From contig WBMV01005073.1 of the NCBI GenBank assembly GCA_013396655.1, positions 1-64,000 on the forward strand: DNA of 64,000 nucleotides. Direction: 5' to 3'. Made by a program: the position numbers and the translations under genes. Positions 10,468 to 23,500 of this stretch are shown here, one piece after another. How positions within the stretch are numbered: the first letter of the stretch is position 1; each line of letters opens with the position of its first letter. The stretch is from Campylorhamphus procurvoides. Taxonomy: Eukaryota > Chordata > Aves > Passeriformes > Dendrocolaptidae. The notes beneath the pieces are model-generated. The model searched no databases, was not told where the DNA came from, and saw only the letters and a list, made by a program, of their open reading frames with translations.

Positions 10468-13400
10468 GTAAAGACAAATATGCCCCCTTTCCTTTGCCCC
10501 CTCTGTTACAGCCAAGCTGAGGGTTGTGGGAGAGGGTTGGCTTACCTGGAGAAGGGATCGTCTCTCATTGTGAACTTGTGCCAGGGTGTTTAAAAGTCAT
10601 CTTCCCTCTGTCCTTGCTCTGAAGTGTTACCTTGGTTGCTCGGGAGGTTTATATTCCCCAGCTGGGGAGCAAAGCATTTTTCAGCAAATAAATCCCCAGG
10701 TAGATAAAGTTCAGTTCTGAATGAAACTTCTGTCACATGAGAGGTCTGATTGGTGGAGGTGTGTAAACAGTGCAGCTTGCAACACTGCAAGCAAAACTGA
10801 CCAATGCAAAGGTCTTAATTCCTTCCCCCGTCTTTTTTTTTTTTTTTTTTTAAATGATTATAGTCTTTTGAACTATAAACATTCGTTTCAAATAGGAACA
10901 AATAGCAGTCAAGGTGGCGGAAAGGTAATTGGTTCCCACAACTAAACAGCTTAATTGGGAATAAACTGCAGAAAAGCCTATGTTTGTTTTGTGCTCTGAG
11001 AAGGAGTGTGAATAAACTAAAAATGGTACTTAGCCAACGTGCTGTTTTTAGCAGTTTAGATGCTTTAACTTTAAAAATAAACCAATAATTGGAATGACAA
11101 GCTTGATTTCATCAAAGAAAATTCCACCAAATTTTTAGGAATGGTGAAAGTTGGTATTCTTTCCCCCAACACAAACATGGGAGCAGGTAAGTTCTGTGCT
11201 CTATCAACGTCAGAATTTATAGTTTTGTGAGAGGTTGGAACTAGATTTAAGCTGGTGTACTGTAAGTGTACTTCTTTCAGCACGGTATGGGCTGTGTGAT
11301 ATTTAAGTGAGGAAGTGAGGCACCTCAAATGAAGCATGACCCAGGCCGCCTGCCTTCTACACAGCAGCAGCTCAGCAGGCACATCCTGCTGCAAGAGGCT
11401 CCAGCAGATGCTATGGTCTATATGACCCCACCATCACCTCATGAGATTGTGGCAAGCTAAAAACTTGCAGTCTGTGTGGGTTCGTGCAGTCATGCTCTCA
11501 CATCATCTTTTCTTTCCTACTGAAGGGGGTGCAAGGCCAGGCGCAGGGGTCGCTTCTTTCAGGGGACAGCTAGATGTGTCACACACCTCTGTGTGGATTT
11601 TATAATAGAGTTTCTGGTTGTGACCACTTCCATGAAAGGTCTTAGGCTCTGTTATCCTGTTCTGTTGCTCTGGCAGCTAAGCAAGGGAAAGGATAGCACA
11701 GTGCAAGTCAGACCAGATGGCAAATATATGTGGATACCCACGTGGTGTAAATCTTGGCCCTGGATACAAAATACCTGCTTTCCAGATGCATACAACGAGA
11801 AAGTTGAGCTGAAGACCAGAGCAGAGAGAAAATGCTGTGGCCTCAGGGCAGATGCAGATACTTCCACCCTCCTCCAGGGAGCCAGTGCTCCACAGGAAGC
11901 AGGATAAGGCAAGCTTCTGAAGGCATCTAGGATACTTTTAGTAAAGGCATCACTTAGAACTGAGGAGTCCGCAGGGACCATTGTGCCATGCGAGAGTATG
12001 AGGCAACAAGAACTGCTTAGGAAGGTTACAAAAAAAGGTGTTTGAAAAGCCTAGTGCAATCATCAGATCTGTACTGATTTGATCAACATGGATCATCACA
12101 AGTTAGGGCATTAATTTTGACAGGTAATAACTCACTTATACTCTTTCCAGCAAAGAGAGCTGAGACATGAATGGGAAATACAAGTAAACTGCTCAAGGTC
12201 TTGTTTCAGTTTTTAATGTTGGACACTTTGCTAAGTTAGTAGAATTTCTGTATGTCAACAGGCATTGACCCAGAAAAATGTTTAAATCTCTAACTGTGGT
12301 GAAGGGGGACTAGTGGATGTGAGCCAGCAACTCATTTCATTCTTTTGCCTCTGACTGTGATTGCCTCTTTAGTTTGACTTGGTGTGTGAGGATTCCTGGA
12401 AGCTGGACCTCTTTCAGTCTGCTGTGAATGCTGGCTTTCTTATTGGCTCCATAAATATTGGCTACATCGCAGACAGGTATGTATGGGCTGACTAAAACCC
12501 TCTGACCTCCCTCATTGGCATTCAGCAGCTAAACTTAGATAAAGGTTGTGCAACTTATATAATCTTTGCTCTTCTCAAAATAAGATCAGCCACCTGGATG
12601 TTCAGTCACAGCATGAGGAGCAAGTACCACTCCTGGGTTATACCTGGTGGTTGGGTTCTGTTCAGTGAGCCCTGCACAGCCCGCAAGGACCATTTTAGTA
12701 TCATATACCCCAGACTTCCTGCTGTGCCACATCAGAACCCTGGGGTGTTGACCAAAGCCAGGAAACACCGGTTTGGAGCTCCCAATTGATCTCTTACATT
12801 CTGTGTGGCTGAAGCTTGGGAACATCTTGCTTTCTTTGGAGAAGCTTAGAAATTTTTGGCACAGAGACTGCCAGATGGGTACAGCAGCAGTCACTGTGAA
12901 AAAGCAGCAATCTCTTTAGCTCCCTGCTCAGAGCCAGCAGAGTCAGACTCCCTAGCACAGGTACCTGGGGTTAAAGAGAAACAGCTGCTACTGTTAAAGA
13001 GAAATTTAAAGGCCTGTTCCCCTCCTGCCTAGAACTGCTAATATAGCCGTCTCTGAGTTGCTCCAGCTGTGAAAAGCAGCCCATTCACAAGGAGATCCAT
13101 ACATACTAGAGTTTTGAAGATTAAGGCTGTGGTATATAAACCCTTTGTAAATCTAGTGCGCACAGTAATATCAGAATTGTATCAATTTATTTTTCACCCC
13201 CACTATAATATATGTGAATATGGGACTATTTTTTTTTCTGGAAGTTTTTGTGGAAATGCAGAGCAACTGGCACAGGAGCTTTTTGTAGAATAGAAAAGCA
13301 GATGACTGAGTAATGAACAAAGAAAAAAGTATGTCTCTATCCCTTGTATAACAAAATTGGATGTTTTATCCCCTGAAAACACACAAACCTCTTTCTAGTT

Positions 13401-16400
13401 TAAAACACCTGTGCTTTCATGACTAGTGGTTTGCTTCATGTGTATTGTTTTCCAATCCAGGTTTGGCCGTAAATTTTGCCTCTTAACCACAATTTTTGCA
13501 AACATTGTCTGTGGAATCCTTTTAGTCTTCGTGCCCACCTACCTGTGGATAATCATCATCCGGTTTTTGCAAGGGCTGGTCAGCAAGGGCTGCTGGACTG
13601 CAGGCTACATCCTGGGTGAGTTCAGAAACTTCTCCCAGGAGCTGCAAAAGGTGAAAGAAAAAGATCAACTCCAAAAAATCTGAACAGAAGCTATTTAAAA
13701 AATGCCTTCCATGACATTTTATCAAGGAGTTTTCTCTCTTTGACTTCTCAGGATTTTCATAAAGTCTTTTAATGGGAACATCTTGCTAGTGCAGTTATCC
13801 AGGTGTCTGATACAAACCAAATAAAAGCACCTATCCCACAGTCCTGACTATCTTCTGCTAAGACATGATTGCTCCTTCCTGTGCATTTCTAGATTCTTGC
13901 TTGGCCTCTTAAATCTTTTCTGGGCACAAGTGAAATCCTCATCAACTCTTCTGGGGAACTTTCATGCCATTTCAGAGCACAAATTCCCTTTCAGGACAAT
14001 GATTTGCCCTATCCTGATATTTTCACTTAGTTATATCTTGGTACTTCTGGATTGTCTTGAATCAATCTCGTGGTAAAGATGTCACCCAGAATCAGCCCCA
14101 AAACTCTCTTCAACTTGTATTCTTTCCCTACGGGTGAGTAATACTGAATGCCCAGGGAAGGGTATGAAGACAGAACAACCTTGTTATCCTGCTCTCCTGG
14201 GGACACTTGTCTACACTTCAACTGCTTTTGGCTCAATCCTACTGAGCCTGAGGAGATGTCTTTGTGCTTGCTTGGCCAAGGTGTATTAGCTAATCTGTAA
14301 TTCCAAAACCCAGATCTTCCTTTAGTTGCTAAATAACTGCTTTTTCTTCTTTTCCTAATCAGTTTACTTTCTTGAAATCATACAACTGGACACACTTGTG
14401 CCGCCTTCTGGAATAGTTACTTTTAACTCCATATCAATGGTACTTAACCTGTAGGTCTGTGCTGTGATGTTGAGTTGCAAAGTCCAGGTGAATTATGATG
14501 CCACCCTGACCAAGGAGCTCTGTGCCATCCTGTGGCTTTCTTGTATGCTTGGAGTAAGGTTAAGGCTGAAAGGCAGCACGTTGGAAATAAAATATTCTGC
14601 TTTGTTATTGGGTTGGATACATAATGTATGTTGGCTTTAGATTTTATAATGAAATCCATCTGTGCCCTTTGACAAATGCTTGATTTACTTAGAGAGTTCC
14701 ATGACAGAGGACAGGACTGGATGTCTTAGGCCTGTGTAAGACCAGGAGCAGTGTTTTCTTCTCTCCTGAAGTTGGAGTGACAGAAGAGAAACCTTCTCCT
14801 GTAAGCATCAGGGGATTTTGTCTGGAAACATGATGCTGGGAATCCCAAAATTACCAAGATGTTAACGATGTTAAGGTGTTAATGATGTTCAAAGTGTTAA
14901 TATGGCATTGGCCTTCCTGTGTCCCCACACAGCAAGTTACTCCTGCACTGAGTGGTCATGGCATTCACTTGTCCCTGTGCGTGTTTGCAGTGACAGAAGT
15001 TGTTGGTCCACAGTACCGGAGGACGGTGGGCATCCTCTACCAGACGGCCTTCTCTGTTGGGCTCCTGATCTTTGATGCCATCGCTTATGCCATCCCTCAC
15101 TGGCGCTGGCTGCAGCTCACTGTCACCCTGCCGACCTGCTTCTTCATGTTCTATTACTGGTAAATGGGCTTTTGCTGTAACTCTGCCCACGACCCAAACC
15201 CCCAGCTTCTCCTACTTACTGAAGCCTGATACTGAGAGAGACTTGGCATTCCCTTTTCTGTTGTGCACACCTCTTGGTGCAAAGAGCAGGTGCACAGCAA
15301 AAAGGAGAGGGGAATACAGGACCCCTCAGCATTTGAGATCTTACTGAATCTTCATTTATGGTGAATGGGATGGATAGCACTACTCTCACTCAAAGCCCTT
15401 CCCTGGTTTATCCTTAGTAAACTCATCTTTGACTAAAACCACTACCTTATCTGCTCCTCTTTCAATCCCAGTCATGGGATATACTACTTTTCTGATTGGA
15501 GGAGTGGAGAGTAACACACAAAACCTACCCAATTAAACAAAACCCCCATCTGCCTCTATTCAATCAAAGCACTCTCTCCAAAGTCTCCATACGTGGAAAC
15601 AGTATGTGGGCTTTATGTTTTGGTATATGTCATCCACTTGCATTGTAGGTGCCTCCCAGAGTCTCCCAGGTGGCTGATATCTCAAGGCAAAAATGACAAA
15701 GCTATGAAAATTGTCAGTGATATGGCTAAAAAGAATCAGAAAAAGATGCCTTCCCATTTTGAGGTGAGCTCAGGGTTTGCTTCTGCATGTAAGTAAGCAT
15801 CAAAACAGTACCTTCCACCAGTTCCTTGCAGTAGAAACTTAATGTCCCGTGTACTGGCTCTTCCATAGGATATTAAATTTGAAGAGGAAGATTGTGGAAA
15901 GCAGAATCCTTCACTAATTGACCTTGTCAGGACACCACAGATAAGAAAAAACACCCTCATTTTAATGTACAACTGGTAAGAATATAATGTTGGAGAGCTG
16001 TTTCTGAAGCTGTGGCTTTCTAAATTCCTTCAGGACACAGATCTCTGTTCTCTGACTGACTAACAAATCCAAGATGCTCTTCTCTGCCCAGGTTCACAAG
16101 CTCCGTCCTCTACCAGGGGCTCATCATGCACATGGGAATGGCTGCTGGGAACATGTACCTGGATTTCCTCTATTCTGCTCTTGTGGAGTTCCCAGCTGCC
16201 TTCATAATCATCACCACTATTGACCGTGTTGGGCGGCGCTACCCCTGGGCTCTGTCAAACCTGGTGGCTGGGGCCGCCTGCCTTGTCACAGCCCTGATCC
16301 CTGAGGGTGAGTCACCTGAATGAGGCCCTGTGGGGGTTTCCTACCCTTCTGGGTCCTCCATGATGCTTTGTGAGGGTCCCTGTGCACTGCACATGCAGTG

Positions 16401-18862
16401 CTGACTCTTCCCGTGCCCTCACTCACACAGGTGAAACCAGGTTTCTTAAAAACATCAACTGACATGGGATCAGAGGTCCCCCAAAATAACACTTATATGA
16501 ACTGACACCTGCTAAATCACTGGGATAATTTTAAATGTGTTGAATGCATTTTCTCTGCAGATATGCACTGGTTAAAAGTGATTTTTTCTTGCATTGGGAG
16601 AATGGGAATCACAATGGCTTTTGAAATGGTTTGCTTTGTAAACACTGAACTGTATCCAACATACATCAGGTAAGTGCATCCTCCCCCTAGCTGGCATTTG
16701 TCCTGGAAAAGTTGAGGCTGATGTGTATGTTGTATTTCATGAAAAGTTATCCTCAAACGTGTCAGAGATACACAAGTACTGTTGAAGATAAAATATATAA
16801 AGCACAACTAAAATGCTTTAAAAAGATAGCTTAATACAGAAAACAAAAGTACTTTTAGACAGGGGGAAACTCTTGTGATTGAAATAAAGGGAAAAGCTGG
16901 GAAAATCAGGTTGGGTGAGGGATCTGAAGTCCCACAGAGTGCTTAGAGTTTTCCTGCTCAAGGGTCAGAATTGTGATCTGTCCCCTTCCAATTGCAGTAC
17001 TCTGATACTAACATGATCCTTTTGCTACTGAATCAGGAATCTCGGGGTGATGGTTTGCTCCTCTTTGTGTGATGTTGGTGGAGTCATTGTCCCATTCGTT
17101 GTCTACAGACTGGTGGAAGTCTGGCACGATCTGCCACTGATTGTCTTCAGTAAGTGCCACCTTACCTCCTTGCTGACCACCCCCAGGGTGTAGCAGTGGG
17201 ACCTGAGTTTCAGAGGGAGGGAAAAGCCACCAAGGCAGCTGCTGTAAGTTCAGCAGAAACCCCTTGCTGTCTATAAAGCCACGGCTTTCACTTTATGACA
17301 ACCTGGAGCTTGTTTATGCATTCATATCTCTCTTGCCCCTATTATTTCTCCTTGTGTTTTAAAGGAAGTCAGAGATGAGTATGACATCTTTGACAGATGG
17401 CAAAGAGCTGAGAAAAAAATTGATGATTAATATTTGATGGATTCAAATCTGATGAATTACTGTTCTTCTGTGAGATATCTTGTCTCAGTCCAGGAGCCAA
17501 ATCCTAGAATTTCACATAAATCCAGAATTGCCTATTCAATGGAATACAAGTATGGCTGTTATGCTTCAGCTTTTCCTGCAGTTTGTTAACTGGTTATTCT
17601 CCAGCTCTTTGGAAAGAGGCTGGTAAATAAATGCAAGATAAGTGTTTGCAGACTAGTGACCTGAACTCTCAGTTCAGAGTCTGCAATACTTTTCTGAGCT
17701 TTTACATCAGCACATTATCTATAGAAAAATGTCATGAATGTAAATATGCAGTTTTTAACAGACAGGATATCTAGAATGTGCTGAGTAGACTAGAATATAT
17801 ATGCCAAATAAGTACAAAATCAGGAAATTATCAGTGGAGAAGTTAATCAAATTGTTTAGGAAACAGTGCATTCTGTATGTATATTCTATTCTTTTGTGGA
17901 TAGTGTAAAAATAGGATATGTTTTCTGGCATACTCTTGCTCTAGAAAGGGTTCTTTCCTCTATAAAGGAAGGATTGTTTGTCCAGTCTGAGGTGTCCTAG
18001 TTTGGTGCTTAACTCACAAGAGAACTTGGGCTGTTGCTGTCTCCGTATGGCAGCCACATGCTCCAGGGGTGGCATGGCAGTTTTACATATAGAGACTTGA
18101 GGTGCACATCTTATATAAAGAAGAAAATAAAATGCTGTTCACAAGTCCTTTCTGCCAGGAAGTGGCTGGTATATGCTTACAAGCCCTTTGTGCCTCTGTT
18201 TGATTTGAAGCTGTTCTTGGTTTGATTGCGGGGGGATTGGTGTTGCTTCTGCCTGAAACGAAAGGAAGAGTTTTGCCTGAGACTGTGGAGGATGTAGAAA
18301 ACTTTCACAGGTGAGTCATGAGAATGATCTCTTACCACTCTCAGTTGAAATTGGGCAAAACCTCTGTCCAGAGGCCCTCGGGGTTACTTGGCTGCCTTCT
18401 CTGTTTTGAGGAAGTTGCTAGTTAATTTCCAGACTTGCTAAACAGATTTTTGACTCCTTTTAGCCCAAGTTCACCTAGACATCTGGAAACAAGTAGCCTA
18501 AGCCTTTACTGACCTGCGAGCAACTGCATTAGTCTCTCAAATGTGCTGCAAGACCATTATAAATGTTATTTGTGTTTTAAAAATCCTCAACAGTGAACTA
18601 GAAAAAGGGAAGTTTTGGTAGCAGCTTCACATGTGGTGCATGAAGCACCAATACCTACTGAGGAGCCAGAGCAAACCTAGAGGAATAGAGGCTCATTTTC
18701 TTGGGGATGAGGCAGACCAGGTAAAGAACTTGAAGTTCCATGCTCACTGCACACCTTCATTCCTGGTTTATGTTGATGCCTTGTTACTCTTGCAGGCAAA
18801 GTGCTCCAAAGACTAAAAAAATCTATCTCCACGTCCAAACATCAGAAGTAGCACGTGACTGA
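10057..18862 (+). CDS. SLC22A1: Organic cation transporter 1-like (OCT1), complete, 11 exons
   Basis: Polyspecific facilitative uptake of organic cations across the plasma membrane, an MFS protein of the SLC22 family with 12 spans. Exons: 10057–10467, 12373–12476, 13461–13615, 14991–15159, 15649–15763, 15869–15975, 16092–16306, 16561–16669, 17037–17149, 18211–18310, 18796–18862. All phases join, giving 554 residues, the family length. Visible features are a large outer loop with N71, N96 and N112 sequons and cysteines 50, 62, 88, 102, 121 and 142; the MFS signature GYIADRFGRK; cleft residues W217, Y221, T225 and D474; [15 protein letters not shown] (398–403); and PETKG (514–518). The ATG has A at −3. 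SLC22A1 versus SLC22A2 is decided by gene order (IGF2R–A1+–A2−–A3+), since the proteins are too alike to settle it by eye. Confidence 0.92.
12373..12476 (+). CDS. SLC22A1: SLC22A1 exon 2
   Basis: 104 bases encoding [16 protein letters not shown], the second span and GYIADR. It supplies loop cysteine 142 and the start of the inner-loop MFS motif. It ends CAG|GTATGT, two bases into the Arg172 codon. Confidence 0.96.
13461..13615 (+). CDS. SLC22A1: SLC22A1 exon 3
   Basis: 155 bases: [10 protein letters not shown], spans 3 and 4, and [14 protein letters not shown]. It carries W217 and Y221 of the cation-binding cleft known from rat OCT1 work. Confidence 0.96.
14991..15159 (+). CDS. SLC22A1: SLC22A1 exon 4
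   Basis: 169 bases: [17 protein letters not shown], spans 5 and 6, and [10 protein letters not shown]…FYYW. T225 of the cleft is the second codon. The acceptor is GTGTTTGCAG and the donor TG|GTAAAT. Confidence 0.96.
15649..15763 (+). CDS. SLC22A1: SLC22A1 exon 5
   Basis: 115 bases encoding the first half of the large inner loop: [20 protein letters not shown], ending in a Lys-rich segment. PESPRW is an SLC22 hallmark. Confidence 0.96.
15869..15975 (+). CDS. SLC22A1: SLC22A1 exon 6
   Basis: 107 bases: acidic [12 protein letters not shown], then [20 protein letters not shown]. This is the second half of the large inner loop and the start of span 7. Confidence 0.96.
16092..16306 (+). CDS. SLC22A1: SLC22A1 exon 7
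   Basis: 215 bases: [31 protein letters not shown] with the conserved E386, DRVGRRYPW, and [10 protein letters not shown]; spans 7 to 9. Bases 16099–16205 differ from the SLC22A2 exon at a single site. Confidence 0.97.
16561..16669 (+). CDS. SLC22A1: SLC22A1 exon 8
   Basis: 109 bases: [20 protein letters not shown] (span 10), then [13 protein letters not shown]. Confidence 0.96.
17037..17149 (+). CDS. SLC22A1: SLC22A1 exon 9
   Basis: 113 bases: [20 protein letters not shown] with D474, the span 11 acidic residue needed for cation selectivity in OCTs, then [17 protein letters not shown]. The donor is CA|GTAAGT. Confidence 0.96.
18211..18310 (+). CDS. SLC22A1: SLC22A1 exon 10
   Basis: 100 bases: [19 protein letters not shown] (span 12 and the PETKG motif), then [12 protein letters not shown]. 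It ends CACAG|GTGAGT. Confidence 0.95.
18796..18862 (+). CDS. SLC22A1: SLC22A1 exon 11 (C-terminus)
   Basis: Acceptor ACTCTTGCAG, then 22 codons [22 protein letters not shown] and TGA. The [10 protein letters not shown] core resembles the mammalian OCT1 tail, which supports both the exon and the A1 assignment. Confidence 0.9.
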
Positions 18863-18929
18863 AGAAGGTGCAACTCTTGCTGTGCAGTCTGTGTCTGCTT
18901 TAGGGCAGTAGCATGGAAAGCCAAATTGG

Positions 18930-18935
18930 AATAAA
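18930..18935 (+). promoter_or_regulatory. SLC22A1: SLC22A1 poly(A) signal
   Basis: AATAAA lies 68 bases after the stop codon, giving a short 3′UTR. It is the first canonical signal after the gene. Confidence 0.75.
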
Positions 18936-18959
18936 CACTCTCCCAAAAGTTTTACCTCT

Positions 18960-21780
18960 GCCTTTTTTTTTTTTTTACTATTTCTCTGCACATTCGTTAT
19001 TTACAATGTTTCGGATTTTCTGATGGGATTGTCCCTATTGCTACATAGCTGCTTCCCTCTCTGTAAACTAAGATAAATATATTTTAGGACTGGGAAATTC
19101 TTGCATTAGCTGTATGGACCCCAGCATGGGGAGAGGTCTTAACTTGGGGATGGTGGGATCATCCCAGCAAAACTTTGTAAGCTTCCGTGAAGTCTGACTT
19201 TGTTCTTATGAAAGCGCGGCATAATATAAAAGACCTATCTCCGTTGTGGAATCAGGGTGACTACAAACCTTGTTCAATCATGTTACAACTTACAATAGAT
19301 TTGCACACATATTTTTAATGTTTATTTCATTTTCTCCTCTTTTATTGACTATCAGTAAGGATGGATACTCACAAGGATGGGCATGTGGCAACTCCACAGT
19401 GTGAAAAAGAGTGCATAGGTGAAAGATGCATAATCTTTCATAAGGTAATAGCATTATAAGTATGCTCTGCAGGGGCATTCCTTTGCAGTGAGCTGGATTC
19501 AGGCCTGGAGACCTGCAGGACCCTGATCAGGGATCCAGTGCCTCAGGGAGCATCATGGATGGCACTGGGTCTGCCAGGAAATACCCAGCACCTTTCACAA
19601 ATTTCCTAATCCATCCCACTGAGAAAATATAAAAGACTTGTGGTTGCAGAGCAAAACAAGCACAATGGTACTGTGGCTCCCCTTTACTGTTTGTGTTACT
19701 GGTCCCTGTCACTGCTGGGGAACACTGGTTTTCAACAAGGATGTTGTGAGCAGGGTGCAAGATCCCTTTGCCCTTTGATAATCATCTGCAAGGTGAGAAC
19801 ACTCAGCTGAGCAAAGCTTTGCTGGACTCAAGCACGCAGGGTGAAATTCCCCCAGGATTGCTTCCCAGTGTGGCAGTGTGGTAACCTTGGCTTGCTCTCA
19901 ACTGACCTGAGCCCCAGTTAATATTCAGTGCTGCTGAGAGGGCCTCAAAGGCAGGGAAGCATGCTGTCCACTGAGGCAGGGCCATGGCAAGGTTGCCCTG
20001 AGAAGGGCAGGGACAGATGGGGAATGACATGGCTTTGACCTGGGTAGTTGCAAAATTAGTGTTTGCTTCAGGGTCAGAGGGGAATAAGCTTGTTATGAGA
20101 GGGGCGAGAAGGACAGTGGGGATATAAATTTGCGTCTTATAGAGCTGGTGTCCTGCTGTAGTTGCAGAGATGTCTCCACTCTGCAATAAATCTGTCAGAA
20201 CATCTGACTTACAGTTCATTGATACAAAACCTGCTGAAAATTTTGCAGAAAGAAAATGGGGGACACAGTAACAAGTCAAGCAAAGCAAATACTAAGTTGA
20301 GTCAGCTTCTGTAGTTACTAATTTATTCAAGACCCTTACCCATTTCAAAGGTTTTTATTTCCATGAGCACTGCTACGGCCACAGTAGGGGTTATAGCTGC
20401 GGCAGTCTCTAGTGTGCCTTTACTTTGCAGTCACCTATAAGTGAAAAGGGAATTTGCTTCTTGGTGGCACCTTAATAAGAACAAGAGTAAGTGTGCTTCA
20501 TCCATTTCCTTGCTGGTGGTCTTTGTCCACTCATGGATTGCTTCCTGGACTTGGGAAGTCTCAGAGACATGTAAAATCAGGTGTAACTGCACGTGGTTGC
20601 TCTCAAAATGTGGAGGGGCTTTGTGCCCTGGGTGGGTGGTGGGAGTGCATCTCCTCCAGGGTATGAGACAAGCTCATATCTGGCCTCAGATAAAACAGTG
20701 CCAGCTTCCCTTCCTCTTAATAACATCTGAAACTTGTCTGTTCCTAGAGCATAACCAGCCCAGGGACAGGGCTGTCCCTGGAGCTTGGGAAGGAGCACTT
20801 CAGGGCCTACCACCTTCTGACTCCAGCAACCCAGCAGGCATACAAACAGTGCAGCATCCAGGTTAATCAAAGTGAGACTGGCCCTGTAAAAAGACCCTGT
20901 CACTCTTTAAGTACTTAAACCTGAACTTTGTAAGAACTGTGCCCGAGGAGAACATAATATCTCCATGTTTCAGGGTACCCGCCAACCTTCACTAAATGGG
21001 TTTTGGAAAGAATTGTGGTTTATTTTTATGATGTTTCTGGCGTTCTCCATGGCATCATCTGATGGGCAGATGATTTTGTGGCTAGAGTCAGCCCTTTCTA
21101 AGTACTCTTCCTCTGCTGTCATTGTCAGCACTTAAATCCAAATATCAACATGCAAACATAGCTGTTAGTTGGACACTTCAGTGCTCCAGTCTCATCTCTA
21201 TGGAACTGTGTCATCCTGTTAATATTTTAAAATATTAAGAAATTATGCCTGTCCCCACAGCTAGAACTGGTTATGAGCAAAACTCAAATCCAGAGAATCT
21301 ATGCAAGTTGATGAATATGATGTGAATCAAATTTTAAGTACTTTTCAAAGGCTGTGGAAACAACTCTTCAACCATCAAAAGCACTATGGCAGTGGTTTTC
21401 CAGTATGTTAGTGAGTGAGATCTACTTTTGAAGCAATATACTTTTTTTGACTCATCTTTCTCCCCTGCCTCAGTCCTTGTTCCTTACAGCTGTTTGGGAG
21501 TTTGGCCATGCCAATAACCAAACTCAGGGTGTTAAGAAAACATTCATACATAGACACAAACATTAAAATGTTTTAATATGCAGCCCACAGTCTCCTGTTA
21601 TTGTTCATGTTACTCCCAGGGGGTGCCTGTGATGGGGCTTCCTCTGCCTACCCTGTCACTGATCCCTAGTGATGATGTCATTGTAAGCAGCATCCCACAT
21701 CCTGAGGCTTTTCTGCCTCCAGCTCCTCACTGTCCTTTTCATACTCAAGCTTGCCTAATGTCCAGTCAAATTCTGTAACG
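18960..21780. other. SLC22A1–SLC22A2 tail-to-tail intergenic stretch
   Basis: Opens with a T-run at about 18962–18976. No exon with homology to the cluster genes, RNA gene or clear transposon was seen. The open frames at 19803–20288 and 20441–20866 are isolated, lack splice partners and resemble no family I know. Minus-strand AATAAA signals, for example at 21019–21024, could serve SLC22A2. Confidence 0.45.
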
Positions 21781-21835
21781 TCAAAGCTTAAAAGCCAGTC
21801 TGAACTTAGAAGTTCTTATTTTTGTACTTATTTCT
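21781..21835 (-). CDS. Alternative last exon candidate of SLC22A2
   Basis: On the minus strand a strong pyrimidine tract and acceptor (GCTCCTCTTCTTCCAG) precedes a 55-base frame that joins in phase to exon 10. It would add REISTKIRTSKFRLAFKL and a stop, giving 550 residues in all. The peptide has no clear I-Y core like other OCT tails, so this may be chance. It is offered as one of three models for the end of SLC22A2. Confidence 0.25.
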
Positions 21836-23355
21836 CTGGAAGAAGAGGAGCAAACTGCGGGTGAAGAGTGGCTTCTGGATGTTCCAGGACCCTGAAGTGG
21901 GCTCTGCAGTGGCAGTGTTTGCTGCTGGGTGGTAGGAGTTGTCTCACAAAGCTGATCTGCTGGGCATCAGGAGCCACAGACCAACTAACGGCATCAAGAT
22001 TTTAAGGGATATAGAGGGAAATTGTGGTAGTAAATCAGCTACTGCCTATACACTTGCTTTCATGCAGGATTAGGTATAGCTTAGAGGAGGTGAGTTGGGC
22101 TCATGACTTCACTCCTCCTTGCTACAGAAAGAAACTATGAGTGAGCAGCCTAAAGAGATTTTTAGCTTTATAAGAAGCAGAATAAAGTGTTCCTTCATGA
22201 ATTTCCCACTTGTGCCATACGAGTTGCTGCTGCCGAATACCCTGGGACACAAGAAGCATAAATGTGCTTGGAAGTCAAATAGAAAAATTTGCAGATGGAC
22301 AGTCCTCGAGGGAGTGAAGCAGAAATGTGGGCAGACAACCTGTTGCTCAGGAAGACCTCAAGAGCACAGGAGAGAAAAGATCACCGCAGTGGGACGTCTC
22401 ATCCCCTGCACGTGGGGTTGAGGGCTGGGTGTGTTGAGGCTGCTCTGCTGGTCCCCTTGTGCCTCCCTGCCCCAGCAACAAAGGCAGATCCTTTGGGCTC
22501 TTACTTGGAGGCAGCTTCAGAAGTCAAAACATGTAGATAAATTGTTTTTTCTTTACTTCTCTCTTGCCTGTGGAATGAAAGGGGAAAAGGCAGGTAATGC
22601 TCCTGGTGCTTAACAGCATGATCCACCAAGTAATCCATGTGCTTACATCATTGAAAACTAGATTTAACTGATGTCTCACCACTGGCAATTGTTCAAATGA
22701 TGTTAGATTATTTTTGAAGTGCAGCATAATAAGGAGTAAATTGGAGACTTTTTGTGGCCTTGTTGCAGGTGTGCTCTTGTCTGGAAATTGTATCACAACA
22801 GCACCTTTCGTAACTTTCTCTCTGGCATTTCTTACTAAAGAAATTTACTAAAGTAAAAATTCTTAATGTAGGTAGTGTAATTCTAACACTTATGTGTGTG
22901 GTTACATACAGGATTTTCGTAAAATTTCCTAGAGGCAAACTCTTCCTGCTCCATCCTGTGCTACGTTGCCATCTCTTTCTGACCAGCTTAGGGCATTTTC
23001 TTCCCACACCCAATTTTTTACCAGGACAAGTATCTTTTGGCTTTGCACGAGCTTCAGTAAAGTCAAGAAATTCTTTCAGCATCTGTGGAGCTCTACCCTC
23101 AACCTGGCAGGTGCTTCAGGAGGTGCAAGTCATTCAGAGGTGAAAGGACTGAAACCACAGCATGTTCACTGCACTTCTCTCCACATTGCAGCTGGCTTTG
23201 TCCCTGTCAAGTGGGAGCATCCCTGGGGACAGCAGCAGTCCCTTCACTGATTAATGTTTTTCAGATGGCCCATGAAGCCACCCTCCATGCCTTCTCTTAA
23301 TGTTTGCCTCACATGTAAGGTGTTTGTGGATTCTGGTCAGATCATATAGGAGAGC

Positions 23356-23500
23356 CTATGTTGCTATCAGGGATGGGTTACCCACCAGCTGTTCACTGTA
23401 TTTAAATGTGTGCAACAAAAGCCAACAGATCACCAGAGATATATAATAAATGGAACTTTTTTTAGCAGATTTTGGACGCATAAAGGAGAGTTGTTCTGCT
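23356..23500 (-). pseudogene. SLC22A2: Displaced exon 11-like remnant of SLC22A2
   Basis: The peptide RPKSAKKSSIYY has Arg and Ile-Tyr with the same spacing (Ile nine residues after Arg) as the SLC22A1 tail and the mammalian OCT tail. It begins at about 23478, only some 46 bases after the exon 10 donor. A pyrimidine tract (ACTCTCCTTT) precedes it, but the bases before the expected junction are CG rather than AG. The frame then runs on past the usual stop, for 47 codons after the join at 23500. I read it as a homologous exon whose intron collapsed and whose acceptor was lost. Confidence 0.45.

Noticed and set aside
10129..10515. Minus-strand frame opposite SLC22A1 exon 1 (and its counterpart at 32737–33135)
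   Set aside because: Both are antisense shadows of the GC-rich conserved loop exon; the two resemble each other only because the exons are paralogous.
19803..20288. 161-codon minus-strand frame between SLC22A1 and SLC22A2
   Set aside because: Cannot be joined to any OCT exon and shows no known domain.
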